DNA from: Cladorrhinum sp. PSN259
Lineage: Eukaryota > Ascomycota > Sordariomycetes > Sordariales > Podosporaceae
Assembly: GCA_033725935.1 (NCBI GenBank)
Contig: MU867081.1
Span: 186,001-250,000, forward strand
DNA length: 64,000 nt
Direction: 5' to 3'
Shown here: positions 43,085 through 54,022 of the stretch, piece after piece
Layout: every line of letters begins with the position of its first letter
Numbering within the stretch: the first letter of the stretch is position 1
Notes under the pieces: generated by a model
The model's input: only the letters and a program-made list of their open reading frames with translations
Told to the model about the DNA's origin: nothing
The model's database searches: none
Made by a program: the position numbers and the translations under genes

Positions 43085-45461
43085 GGCCACGAGGAGAAGC
43101 AAAAGGCACTTGGTTTGGCTGTGTGATGGTCAGTCAGCTGTGCGACTTCAGACGAGACTTTATGCTCGAGCTGTTTTGGAGAATGACAACTTGCCTGGAT
43201 GACTGTTCAACTTTGAACTTGGATTCGGCCTGTGAGGAGTTTTCGGGTCCGAGCCCGCCATCGTGGTTGAGTTTCCCCAGGTTTCCCATCCTTTTGGATT
43301 TTCTGGAAACCAACCCAACACTCTGGTCATGCTGTGCATATTCATCGTGACCCATGACTTGAAACCACACACCGATCTACAGTCTGTAACCAGTTGGGTA
43401 TGACCGTGTGGGACAGAAGGGTCGAGTAGGATCCAGTACCGTGGTAAGGTGACGTAAATCGCCGAGGGCGCAGCAACGTCTGGATTGTCCTGACCGACGC
43501 GTTGGGCCCCGAACCACACGTGTTGGCAATGCTTAATCCAACATTGCCATCCTAGAGCGTACTAGTGCAAGTCTGAAGCATGTCAGCCACGAATCCTTGC
43601 ATTGCAGCTGCTGACTCGCAGGACTTGTGCGACTAGGTTTTGACCAATGAGGTTGGAGCTTGGTCAGCTGAAAGCGACACAATGTGTTACATCTCGATGG
43701 AGCATGGGTATGCCAATAGTTGGACGCGTGACAGCCTTGATGTGGTTTCATCTGATCCCAATAATGCAACTTGATCCCCAATGTGGGTATGTGATGCGAA
43801 GATGGGATGGAAAATCTGGTGTAGCACAATGATGATGGAGAGATTTGTCAAGACGAAAAAGGCATCTGCCAAGCACGAATTATGCATGGTCACCATCGGC
43901 AGTGCACTGGCAAGGTCAGGACGACAGGAGCGCCAGAACGTGATGATACAACGGCAAACTCTCAGACTTTTCTTGTAGTTGCAAAGAAGGGTCTCGAGTG
44001 GCAGAATGACGCGGCGAAGAGCCTTGTCATCACCACCGTTGTCGTACTTGCTTTACGTGTTCAGCTCGAATTTGTTTGGGCTCAACCCTCAGCGGCCTTC
44101 TATAAGCGTGATACCAACGCCGTTTGTCGTATTGCCACTGGGCATCGAGGGCATCGTGAAGGATGGAAGGGTGACAAGGTTGCCATCCTTCTCGCCCATA
44201 CACCGGAGCGAACACGGTGGAGCTCCTGCATGTGGGCACCGACACCAAGCATGAGACCCAAGCGAACGCAGTGTGTACGGATATCAGACAGGCGTCTCGA
44301 GGCAGCCAGACTAGACTTGAATCCTTTTCCAATGAAAATTGAACATCATGTTAGAACGTGTTCTTGAACAAGAAAGGAAATGCGATTTGCGCACCAAAGG
44401 CTAGTGGCCATGGTCCATCTCCACGTCAATCAGGAAGCCTTTGGCAACCTTATTTGACGTGTGCAGGCTGCCTTTGTATGCGCGGTAGTATGGCAAAGCC
44501 TCGCAAAAGCCTCCGCGCTGGTCCGGTCGAGGCGGGCCGGGACCTGGATTGAACAATTGCTATTAGCCATCAAGGTTGCCAGTGTGAAGCTGGAATGCAA
44601 TGACGTACCGCCATGGTTTTAGGCTAGAGTTGCCCAAGCGACCATAGTCTCACACTCTTGTTGCACTGCTCTTCGTCAAAGTCTACTACTAGAGAGAAGT
44701 TGATGTTAGCTAGGACCGTGATGTGGTGAATTTTTGGCATTGGCGGGAGAGATGGGACGGCTCGATATAGTGTCAGAGGTTCAACGTCTGCTCTGACGGC
44801 TGATCTGACCTCGACGGATTCGGTGAAAAGGAAACGACAAAAGTAATACGTACCTTGAACTCGGATAAACCGATGGTTAAACAGACAAGACAAGGGAAGT
44901 ATTGATATAGAAGGCAAACGGGGCCGACGCATGGAGGAGAAAGAAAAAAACAAGAAGCGGGGACAATAGGGAAGAACGAGTTCGAGTCGGGCGCAACCCG
45001 GCGGCCCCGGTAGGAGCTTTTGAACCCTAGGGCTACCATCATTCTTCTTCCCACAGGCATTATTGTCCGCACGAATTCCCGCCTTTCTTTCCTCAAATCC
45101 CAATTTGAACTGCACCAATCAGCCATTTCATCATCGTTAATTTGATGAGCCCTTCACCAAGAAAAGTCTTCTGATTATTTATCTGCTCTTTTGAAAAGGT
45201 ATGTGACAACTTTCTCATTACGTCGTCCCATACACGTCTCAACACAATCTTTTTCATTCCAACCTTTTGGAGCTTCGATTCATTGGCATCAGCCCCCCAT
45301 CACCATCTACCTACCCTTGCCCTGCCATCTTGCACTACTTCCTGATTAAGCTGAGACGGATAGTCATGAAGCTCATGGTAATACACCGAGGTCTCTGTCG
45401 CCTGGGTCCATGTTCGAAGGGAATGTTCGTGTTATTGATACTTGTTAATCTCTGAGTCATG
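43085..45461. other. Long region without a recognised gene
   Basis: About 2.4 kb upstream of the tannase gene. Frames of 100-160 codons exist on both strands (for example 43882-44367 plus) but none shows a domain, a convincing start or intron pattern. I could not find an RNA gene. Confidence 0.45.
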
Positions 45462-46977
45462 GGAATGGGGCTTAGACACACTCTACGATAACCTTAGGCA
45501 CGACTTTGTCGTCAAGGAGGTCGCCCAGGATGACGACTAGGTCAAGCCCAAGGTCGCTCCTGATTTTTCGAACCAGAAGCTTCTTCTAAAGAACTTTGAC
45601 AAGATGATTATTTTCACCGGTAGGCACACACCGATCACTGACGCCGATAGCGCTCTGCACAAGTGCGACATCAAGTCCTACGTCTCAAGCGGTGTCATCA
45701 ATCTCGACAAGCCATCGAACCCATCCTCGGGCGACACACTGCCTCTAAGAACAGAGGAACCTTTCGAATCTTCCAGTCAGTTTTGTAAGTCAGCACAACC
45801 ATTGGCCCTGATAAAGGATTGCACTAACAGATGGTATTTAGGGTGCGAAGAGCTCAACGCCGTGACGGCTGAGCAAGACCTTTTCTGTTTAGACTTGGCG
45901 ATGATAGGCCTTGCCGTAGCCAAACTGCTCAAGATCTGCAATCAACGCAGAGAATGAGGACCGGGACACACAAGCCCTTTTGTCTCTGAGGAGACAGTTT
46001 CCTGACCAATCGGTCATCGAGTCCACCCAGCGGGCTCGCGTGCCAGTGGTCGCATCCCGCAAAACACACATTTTGCATGTGTTTTGCGACAAGGGGAGAA
46101 GATAATCTCCAGATTATGCCTTTCCCGATGGGACCCGAGGTCTCGTCGATAAGTCTCGGCAACGAGGCTTTTTCTGCACCTCAAAGCAAGCGGCTGCGAT
46201 ACGTGCAAATGCCAATCTCAAGACCGGGGCTTTGTCCCCGAGGCCATCATGGTCAAATTTGGCCACCAAGTCAGTCGAGCCCGGCACGAATGTATGGGAG
46301 TTAGAGCAAATCTGGGCTGGCAAGAGGCTACCGGGGTCTGGGTAAGTCACCGTCCTGCATCAAGATATGAGTGAGTGTTTCACCATTTACTAACAGGTCA
46401 ATAAGGTGGGGAATCACCCCCTCTACCCATGCAAGCTACCTCACCCTTATGCTGTCCTGGCTTATTTCCGCATTACGGATATGTGGAAGGAGAAGCAAAT
46501 CCCCAAGGGAGCGAACAAAGATTTCAAGTTGGCCTCCATGGCCTTGAGAGGCGACGGACTCCGAGTCCGTGACCTGCCACGGTCGTTTGCCGAAGACATG
46601 CGACTGTAGCCACGGTCAGGACTGCAGCTCCTGATTGGGTTCCGGTCATCATTCCGGTGCCTACTGTGGGATCCTTGGTGGATGCCCGCACACTGGGTCA
46701 ACCATGGCCCAAGTTCATCTTGCGCCACGTGCAAGACTCCGATCAAGCAGTTGTGTGGCGGCGCCCGGATACTTCCAAGCAGGCAGCTACAGCAGCAACC
46801 ATCTCACTGAACTGCAGAGACCGGGATGACAACATGTGCCTCCTTGGGAGTTCCCAAATTCTTGGGACCCCAGTTGGTTCTCGCCCTAGGCGAGGACTTA
46901 TTCCTTCTCTGACCGCCATTCGCCACGCTCATTTCCAGCAACTTGATAGCTGGAGCTTCCTAGCTCCAAGGGCACTT
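45462..46977 (+). pseudogene. Decayed multi-exon gene of unknown function
   Basis: Long protein-like stretches are readable without start codons. The first (about 45462-45786) reads WGLDTLYDNLRHDFVVKEVA, meets TAG at 45538-45540, and continues KNFDKMIIFTGRHTPITDAD to a GTAAGT donor. Next, from about 45936, comes LLSLRRQFPDQSVIESTQRA, then TAA at 46103-46105, then SPDYAFPDGTRGLVDKSRQR and GTNVWELEQIWAGKRLPGS up to a GTAAGT donor at 46342. An acceptor CTAACAG precedes GNHPLYPCKLPHPYAVLAYF, which stops at 46609. A last frame (to 46977) reads SLVDARTLGQPWPKFILRHV. Intron signals still fit, but two stops and at least two frame changes make it non-functional. I do not recognise the family. Confidence 0.55.
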
Positions 46978-47349
46978 TGAGCTCTGAGCTCAAGTTACAT
47001 CCTCTTCCGAGAGGGGTGTTCCAGATCCCCTGTTGCCTCAGAGGAGAAGAAGAAGATGAAGGCTATCCCTACCTTCAAGGTGGCGGGCACGGAACTCCTT
47101 CGAAAGTGGGCTATATACTTCGGTCACCACAGCGCACAGCACTGTCAAGACTTGAGAGCCTGGTCTGGGCGAGCCAACGCAGCAAAACTAGGGCCCAACC
47201 AGCGGTCGAGGCCGAGCTCCCATGGGTTGGTGGTGGCAATCAGCTATGCAATTAAATGGCAGTTGCCAGGCAGGAATGGATCATCTCGAACTTGGAGTCG
47301 AGACAAGGCAGGGTCTATGTTGTGAGGTCTCGGATAGGACATTTCATGT

Positions 47350-47382
47350 AATTAGAGAGAGAGAGAGAGAGAGCGAGAAGAA
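47350..47382 (+). repeat. GA microsatellite
   Basis: About ten AG units in a row followed by GCGAGAAG. A similar GA tract occurs at about 48651-48676. Confidence 0.85.
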
Positions 47383-47635
47383 TGTCACACTAGCTGAATA
47401 TGTGGTTCTTATCTTCAAAGGTATAAACAAAGGTACAGGTAGCCCCCACGCAATTCAGATTATAATCCCCCATCCACTACAAGGATACTGCATTCTCGTG
47501 ATTATTCCAGAACCCAACCGAATTCCAACGCCATACACCGTATCCCTTCACTCCTGTTTATCTCCAAGCGCCACACTCCGACCTCAAGTCACTTTCAATC
47601 CCAACAAACAATGTATTGCCCAACCACCTAGTCGC

Positions 47636-47875
47636 TCAATCAAGCACCAAATGAATGGGGTCGAGTCCCAAAAACTCCCCAGGGCAAATGATGTATTCCT
47701 CTTGTTGTTTGGTGTGTTCCTTTACCGAGGTAGAACAAGACTCGATGTTACTGCGGCTATTGCTGCTGGTGGGGGTACTCGTCGTAGTGTTACCGGTATC
47801 CGTACTGCTAGTGCTATCCGCCTCAATGCGAGCATTGGAAGAAGTTGGATCGTTTGTATTATTGTCGGTAGACAT
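47636..47875 (-). CDS. Possible small protein, Ser/Thr/Asn-rich
   Basis: 79 residues from ATG 47875 with a purine-rich 5' context. Residues 1-48 are Ser/Thr/Asn-rich and disordered (MSTDNNTNDPTSSNARIEAD). The last 30 residues look folded (EYIICPGEFLGLDPIHLVLD). Composition on this strand is more protein-like than on the other. No homologue is recognised; it could be chance. Confidence 0.35.
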   Translation of the reverse strand: MSTDNNTNDPTSSNARIEADSTSSTDTGNTTTSTPTSSNSRSNIESCSTSVKEHTKQQEEYIICPGEFLGLDPIHLVLD

Positions 47876-48396
47876 CTTGAACGTAGTAGTTTGGGTATTC
47901 TCTCGTGACTATATGTTTTGTGGTGTTTGCGTTCTTGAATGCTCCGAGTCAGTAGTAACGGTGTTTGTTTGACATAGCGAACCAGTGGGAAATAGAGCGA
48001 TGATATTTGCCTAAGCTATACATGCTTGGTGTGCGCGAGGGAGTTTGATCGTCGGCGGGTTTGACAAGGAAGGTACGCCCCGAGTTATTATCTATGCCTC
48101 AGGTCTGGAACCGTTTGTACATGTACAATAACCCAGCATGCACATGTGCAGGCTGATTGACGTACGAGTCGACAAACAGAATCTAATATCTAGTGTACTA
48201 CTAGTCACCTTATATTCTCAGCCCTGCCATATCACTTCTTTAAAGCATCCCCCATCTGTGAAATCTTTTTTCATACTTAGTTTCCTTCTACATTTCTTCA
48301 TTACCAACCATTCAGTTTCCATCAAGCTTAGCTTCCAACCTCACACCTACCGTCGGTGACTGACCTACTCGAATCGTTCTTCAGACACAGACAGCC

Positions 48397-48515
48397 ACAT
48401 ACGACCATACCCTCAAGAAAACTCGGCATCCCGTCCGCTCTGCCCTAGATAAGCTTGAGAGGGCCGGATCAGTACTCAGGTGGGTGACCACTGGGGAATC
48501 CCCGGTGTTGTATGT
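48397..48515 (+). rRNA. 5S ribosomal RNA gene, variant 2
   Basis: 119 nt, ACATACGACC to GTTGTATGT, followed by TTTT. It agrees with the copy at 29413 over most of its length, but the helix strands CCCTCAAG and CTTGA-G-AGG replace GGTGGTAG and CTACC-G-ACC and still pair. Loop words (CATCCCGTCCGCTCTGCCC, GGGGAATCCC) are unchanged. Confidence 0.93.
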
Positions 48516-48650
48516 TTTGCTTTTTCTTTTTTTTCTTTTTTTCTTTTGTTAGTCTTCATTGCACGTTATTAAACACATACTCGTCGTAGGCGTCTTCGGA
48601 GAGTGGGTGGAAAAAAAGTACACATAGGCGCCCACGAGTACAAAAAAGAA

Positions 48651-48676
48651 TATTGAGAGAGAGAGAGAGAGAGACA
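48651..48676 (+). repeat. GA microsatellite
   Basis: Run of GA units between the 5S gene and the M28 peptidase gene; no gene overlaps it. Confidence 0.85.
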
Positions 48677-49185
48677 AAGAAATATTAGCGAATTGATAGA
48701 AAGATGATGAAAAATGATCAGTCAGAGCGATAAAGTGAAAGACAAAAAACAAAGACAATAACAATGAAGAAATAAAAAACCATTGTAGTCCTGGTCAGGA
48801 TCAGAATCGAACTGACTGACGTCTCCCGGCCCCTTGGCTGATATTCCACTTAGAAAATGCAGACGGCGGGTGAAAATCAAGGCTGTTGACCGTGGTTAAC
48901 AACTCACCCACAGGATCGAAATTAAACCTCTGAAAATGTTGCTTATGAAGGTGGGAGAATAAAGCTGTGATCGTGGATGTGGCTGGGGAAAAAGTCTGGT
49001 TGTGTTGGAGATTATTGACATCTGCATTTTGATAGAACCATTACAAACAAGACAAACTAACAGCACGCGCAAAGATGGATATTCCGAGAAAGAAGTAAGG
49101 CAGCCAAAAAAAAGTCATTTTGCTTTTGATATTATAATACAAATGCCACCTCCCAATTATCCAATTATTATGCCCCTACAGTTTT

Positions 49186-50727
49186 TTAAACAGTGGTGGG
49201 CTTGGTCTTGTGAGAGCAGAGCTTGCCGTGGCTGTTGCCGGCCTCCTCGGCCAACCGCTTCCACTTCTTGAACTGGTGAGAGATCTTGCTGCGACCCCTG
49301 AGGTTGGGGGTGGTCTTGGCACGGGGAGGAACACCCTCGAGGGAGTGGGCAAGTGTAACCAGAGCCCGGCCAGCAGCCTTGGTGTTGACAGTCAATGCGT
49401 CGTAGTCAATGTTGTCAGTGGTATCGCAAGCCTGATGGTAGCAGGGATCCCAGGGCTTGCCGGCACCGGTGAACAGGGCAGTGGTCGGGATTCCGAGCTC
49501 AACAAAGCCGACGTAGTCGGAGTTGCCATCATCAAAGTTGCCGTGCTCGACAGTCTTGCCCTTGGAAACAAGATAATCCTCAAGAAGCTTGGCACCAATA
49601 CCGCTGTTTTCGTACGTCTCAATTTCATAAATGGGGAATGGGGATCCAATCATGTCGTAGTTGAAGTAGTACTTGATCTTGTTGGCCTCCTCCTCGGTAA
49701 GAGTGGAGGTGTAGTGAAGAGAGCCGACAAGGCCGCTCTCCTCAGCACCCCACCAAGCAAAGCGAATCTTGTTGGGGAAGCCCTTGTAGCTCTTGATCGA
49801 GGTCATGAGCTCGAGGAGGGCGGCGGTACCGCTGCCATCGTCGTTGATACCAGGGCCTTGCTGGACACTGTCCAGATGGGCACCGAGCATGATGACGTTG
49901 TTGGGATCGCCCTCCTTGGTCTCAGCAATGACGTTCCATGTCTCGCGGATCTCGGCAATAGCGTCAACGAGCAAATTGACGGTGAGGGTCTCGCCGGCCC
50001 CAAGGCGAGCGATCCAAGCTGTGCCGACTTCGAGAGGAACTATGCCGACGGGAATGATCTGGCCGAGGTTCTCGGCACCCAGAGTGGGCGTCGCGTAATC
50101 AGTGCCAGGGGCCTGGTTGTAGAGAATGACGCCTTTTGAGGGTTGTCAGTGTTGGATTCCCAAAAACAAGGAGGTTAGATATGGCTTACCCAATGCGCCC
50201 TTGGCCTTGGCGAACTTGAGCTTCTCGGAAACGGCGCAGACACCTCGCTTCACGAGCGCCAGCTTGCCGGTGGCGTCGATGCCGTCCCACTGCTCCGCCA
50301 GGCATCCGCTGCCAGTCTCATCGTTGACGGGAGTGTTGATCAGCTGAGCAGTGATGCCGCCTGGAAGAGGGGTGGCGGGATTGTACTGAGGGCTGATGAC
50401 AAAGACATTCTCGCCATCAGGGCCGGTGACCTTGATCTCGTTCGTCTTGTCGTAGGTGTGATTGAAAGCTTGGACATACGAGTCAATCTCGGGGTGGAAG
50501 CGACCTTTGGCGCGCTCAACGATAAAGTCAACCGAGGCCTTGTAACCGGGCTCACCAAAGGCACGGTTACCACCATGGGTGTCGGCGATGTGGTTGAGGT
50601 TCCAGAGAACGTTCTGAAGCTCGCTGGTCTTGATGTCGGCCTCGACCTTGTCGGCAGTCAGGGGGTCGGTGGCAATGACTGCCGACGCGAAGAGGAGCGA
50701 CGATGCCGCCTGTTGTGAGAACTTCAT
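49186..50727 (-). CDS. M28-family zinc aminopeptidase, secreted
   Basis: Two exons, 50727-50190 and 50132-49186 (intron 57 nt), about 494 residues. A signal peptide covers residues 1-19 (MKFSQQAASSLLFASAVIA). A protease-associated domain is inserted (residues about 130-230: GGITAQLINTPVNDETGSGC and LVKRGVCAVSEKLKFAKAKG). The zinc-binding set is visible: His and Asp in LGAHLDSV, Asp in GINDDGSG, Glu-Glu in WGAEESGLVGS, Asp in FNYDMIGSP and His in CYHQACDT. This matches leucine aminopeptidase 2-type enzymes that clip N-terminal residues from peptides outside the cell. The last 45 residues are basic and not part of the core, longer than usual. Confidence 0.94.
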
Positions 50728-52095
50728 CTTGACTTTCCGACGACGGGGAGGACGTGCAGGAGTTGGGATGGAAGGAACCCTCAATTGTCAAATGCAGGTA
50801 CCACACAACCCTATTTGAATACAAAGTTAAACATTGCGCAACGGCAGGGACCTGCCATCTTGGGATGGAGGCGTCGTCGACAACGGAAGCGGTTACGCCA
50901 TGGACGCACGACAGGACGCAATCTCAAATGCGTGCATCAAAGAATCAACTCAGATAAGCGGGTTCCCGGTCAATACGAGCAATCGGCCGGGGGTTCGGGC
51001 GGAGAAGGCTCCTTTAGAAGTGACGATGCTAAGGTCATTGACGTTGCACGGAACCGGGACCTGCCTTTTGCGGCGCACCGTTGCATCGTCAGCCGCCCGC
51101 TACTTCCTGATGGGTCCGCAGCTCTCCCAGCGCACGCGAAGCGGTCAGATTGACTTTTTTGTCCAAGTCCAATAGTCAGTTTCGAAATCATATGCACCTG
51201 CCAAGAAGGGGTAAATTACCCCGCGTTTAAGAGGAAAGTCGGTTGGGTCCTGCTGAGCATGATTTGATTACATTTAAATGCGGAGGGATCTTCGGCCGAT
51301 TTAGGCAATTTGTATGCTTGCGAAAGCCTTCCGAGTCCTCCGACTCATCCAACGTACCACATTTTTTTTACAATGCCACATCGATGCTCCGTAACAAAAG
51401 GCCATCATATGTATATGTACATCAGCACTAGGGGGTGATGTTGGTGATGGTTTAAAAAATAACATCTGATGCTGGCGCTTGGTCCCGCCCCATCACATGC
51501 TAGGTCGGACTCTCTTTGTTTACATTCAGTGCAATATGCTATAGCCTAAAATTCAAAACGTACTAACAGGGGTCACCACAAATATTCTCGATTTGCTCTC
51601 GGCATAATTCATTTGAGTATAAGATTCCACTATATTTCATCAAATTTTGAACTCGGAAAAGTCGTCGCGGTGTGATTGCACATGATGTTTTACAGGATTC
51701 GAGAAATGATCATCATCAATCAGGGGCCGTGTGGCATGGAAGTTCTAGTAAGCTGAGAAGAAGGCGTCAATAAAAGCCTGCAAGGATGCAAGAAGATCTC
51801 GTAAGCGGTATTATCAAACGACGATTATGTAGATGTGCTTATTTTCCAGTTCCATTTAAAAAAAAAAAAAAAAAAAAAAACCAATCACCCATAGAAGCGT
51901 ACCGCAGCTCCCCATGACATTGAATGTTTTGTACGCCTAGCTCAAAATGAAAAGTTACCAAACCCCGAAACTCGTACCGGTACATTGTAACCCAAACTCC
52001 TGTCGTAACCCAACCCTTTCAATCTAATGCTGCGTTCAACCATATCTTTTAAAATGTCATGTACGGATCCGTAATAATGGAACACAATCTCAGCC
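50728..52095. other. Intergenic, AT-leaning, no gene seen
   Basis: Upstream region of the M28 gene and 3' region of the methyltransferase. It contains a pure A run at about 51858-51880. No frame looks like a protein. Confidence 0.5.
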
Positions 52096-53377
52096 CTACT
52101 GCAAATTCCCCGGCTTCTTGGCATAAACGACATGGCTGTTATCCACAGATCAGCACTCAATTCTCCACTGGCAACTGTTGATTAGTAGGAAAGATTACTC
52201 ACAAAGGGACCCAGCTGTGCATATTCCGATCCTCAACCTCTTTCCTAGCCCTCGCCATCAAAATCTGGAAGTAAGCCTCATCCCCTCCCAAAATAGTCGT
52301 ATACCCCCTCGCAAAGACGTTCATGATGCCGTCCCTGTAGTGAGTCAACTCCAGCGCGCCGATTTTCTTCAGTCGTTCATCCTTTGGCCACGGATTCGTG
52401 GGGATCTTGTACGTCTTTTGCACTATATCCTCGTACCCTGCTTCTTGCAGGTACTCGGCCCATTTGAGCGGCTCTTTGCCCGACACGCCCACGCGTTCAG
52501 ACATGTCAAAGTAGATTTGGCCGGTCTCTATGTACGCGCTGTCGGGGGGCAGAGTTCCGTCGTCTGACTGGAAATCCGGCACCGAGGCCGAGAGCTGGAT
52601 GTACGCGCCCGGTTTGAGAGCGCGGTAGGCCTGCCCGAGGAGGCGGGGCCAGTCGCGGATGGCCATTATCAGCTCGCGCCCGTGGATAAAGTCGAACTTG
52701 TTCTCGCCCCACAGCCACTCGTTCTCGATGTCGTCTATTTCAAACGTGAGATTCGGGGGGATCATGTCGGGCTGCGTTGGGGCGATGTCAACTCCTATGA
52801 CTGTTGCAGAGGGGAAGTTGTCGGCCACGTCTATCGCCCAGATTCCTGAGCCGGTGCCGAGGTCGAGGATCTTTTGTGGATTAGAGGGGAGGGGAGCTAC
52901 GTAGAGCTTGTTGTTGAAGAGCAGCGTGAATTTGAAGTGTTGCAAGTCATTGCGGTCGAGTTCTTGGTCGTCTATGGGGAGCCAGGCTTGGTGCATCCCG
53001 TAGGCGGCGTAGAGTCTGCCATTTTCTTCCACGCCGTTACGGATATCCGAGGCGATGGAGGATAGATAACGGGTTGATGTTGACTCGGCGTATCCTTCGT
53101 CTGAGATCCAGAGGTCTGGTTCGATGTCGTCGTCGGTGCTGTTGGTTGGTGCGATGGAAGGAGCGACGCTGTTGGTTGGTGCGATGGAGGGAGCTATGCC
53201 AGCTTCGTCGTAGACTGAGGAGTTTGTGTCTGCGTCTGCGTCGGTCTCTTGCACAGCAGGGTCTTGGCTAGAATGATGTGCATCAGATTTGCTCAAGGGA
53301 AGTTCATCCTCTTGAGCCGTTGGCTGTCCGGCGGGAGGCAGGGGTGTGGTCGCATCCACTTTGTCGTTATGCGTCAT
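52096..53377 (-). CDS. SAM-dependent methyltransferase (LaeA/TAM-like)
   Basis: Exons 53377-52203 and 52135-52096 (intron 67 nt, donor GTGAGT, acceptor AACAG), about 404 residues. The last 12 residues (HVVYAKKPGNLQ) come from the short second exon and restore the family's usual C-terminal strand. Without splicing the frame stops at 52199. The N-terminal 130 residues are acidic and disordered, with a duplicated APSIAPTNS unit. Motif I is KILDLGTGSGIWAIDVADNF, then VIGVDIAPTQP, DFIHGRELIMAI and LKPGAYIQL. Fungal relatives include LaeA-type regulators and secondary-metabolite methyltransferases, and many have no known substrate. It is divergent from the O-methyltransferase at 54023 with 645 bp between the starts. 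Confidence 0.9.
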
Positions 53378-54022
53378 GATGTAGGGGGACAGATGGAATG
53401 GGAAACTCTGAAAAGAGAGGAGAAAGGAAGGGTTCCCATGCTCGGAATCCGAAAGAGTAGTAGGCTTATGATAAAGATGCCTGTGGAACTTGAACAAACC
53501 CCGAAACCTGGCATCCACTAACGTGCCGCAGATGTCGGTGTGGTGTGCCGTCCCATTTCCATGATTTTGCCACGGCTTGGCTTTAAAAATAACAAAAATG
53601 TCTCGCCCGGCTCAGCAAACTCGGCTCTGATGTTGTATCGTCCTGACGGCGCCGCACAACCACTGGACTGTCCACAGTGTCACACACCTGACTTGAGCGA
53701 GCACCAAGTCTTCAGGGACTTAGCCCCCCGCATTAGCGTTACCTCGTTACCAATTCCAGCGGACGTGCATGATAATAATTGCCAGCACTGTTATCGGCAT
53801 CCAATCAGATGCCCTCCGAATGGAACACCAGACTGGGCTAATGCGCGGCACAGCCTGCACGTCAATGGGGTCGACAGGGTTGACGATGTCGAAATGCGAC
53901 CGTCAATAGGCAATGGCGTCCCATTCGTCTTGGTTGTTTGGTCAAATTCAGTAATTTTTTCAATTTGTACTGGATTGACTGCAAGAAATCACATCACGTC
54001 CAAGCTCATAATAGACGACGCC

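Noticed and set aside
43882..44367. 161-codon plus-strand frame upstream of the tannase gene
   Set aside because: No domain, no good start, and equally long frames on the other strand; composition not protein-like.
48770..48880. Minus-strand tRNA-like T-arm (GTCAG-TTCGATT-CTGAT) followed by a 7-nt acceptor-like segment
   Set aside because: No matching 5' acceptor strand or anticodon arm at the right distance; at most a tRNA-derived relic.
49210..50139. 309-codon plus-strand frame opposite the M28 peptidase
   Set aside because: Antisense shadow of a strongly supported gene.
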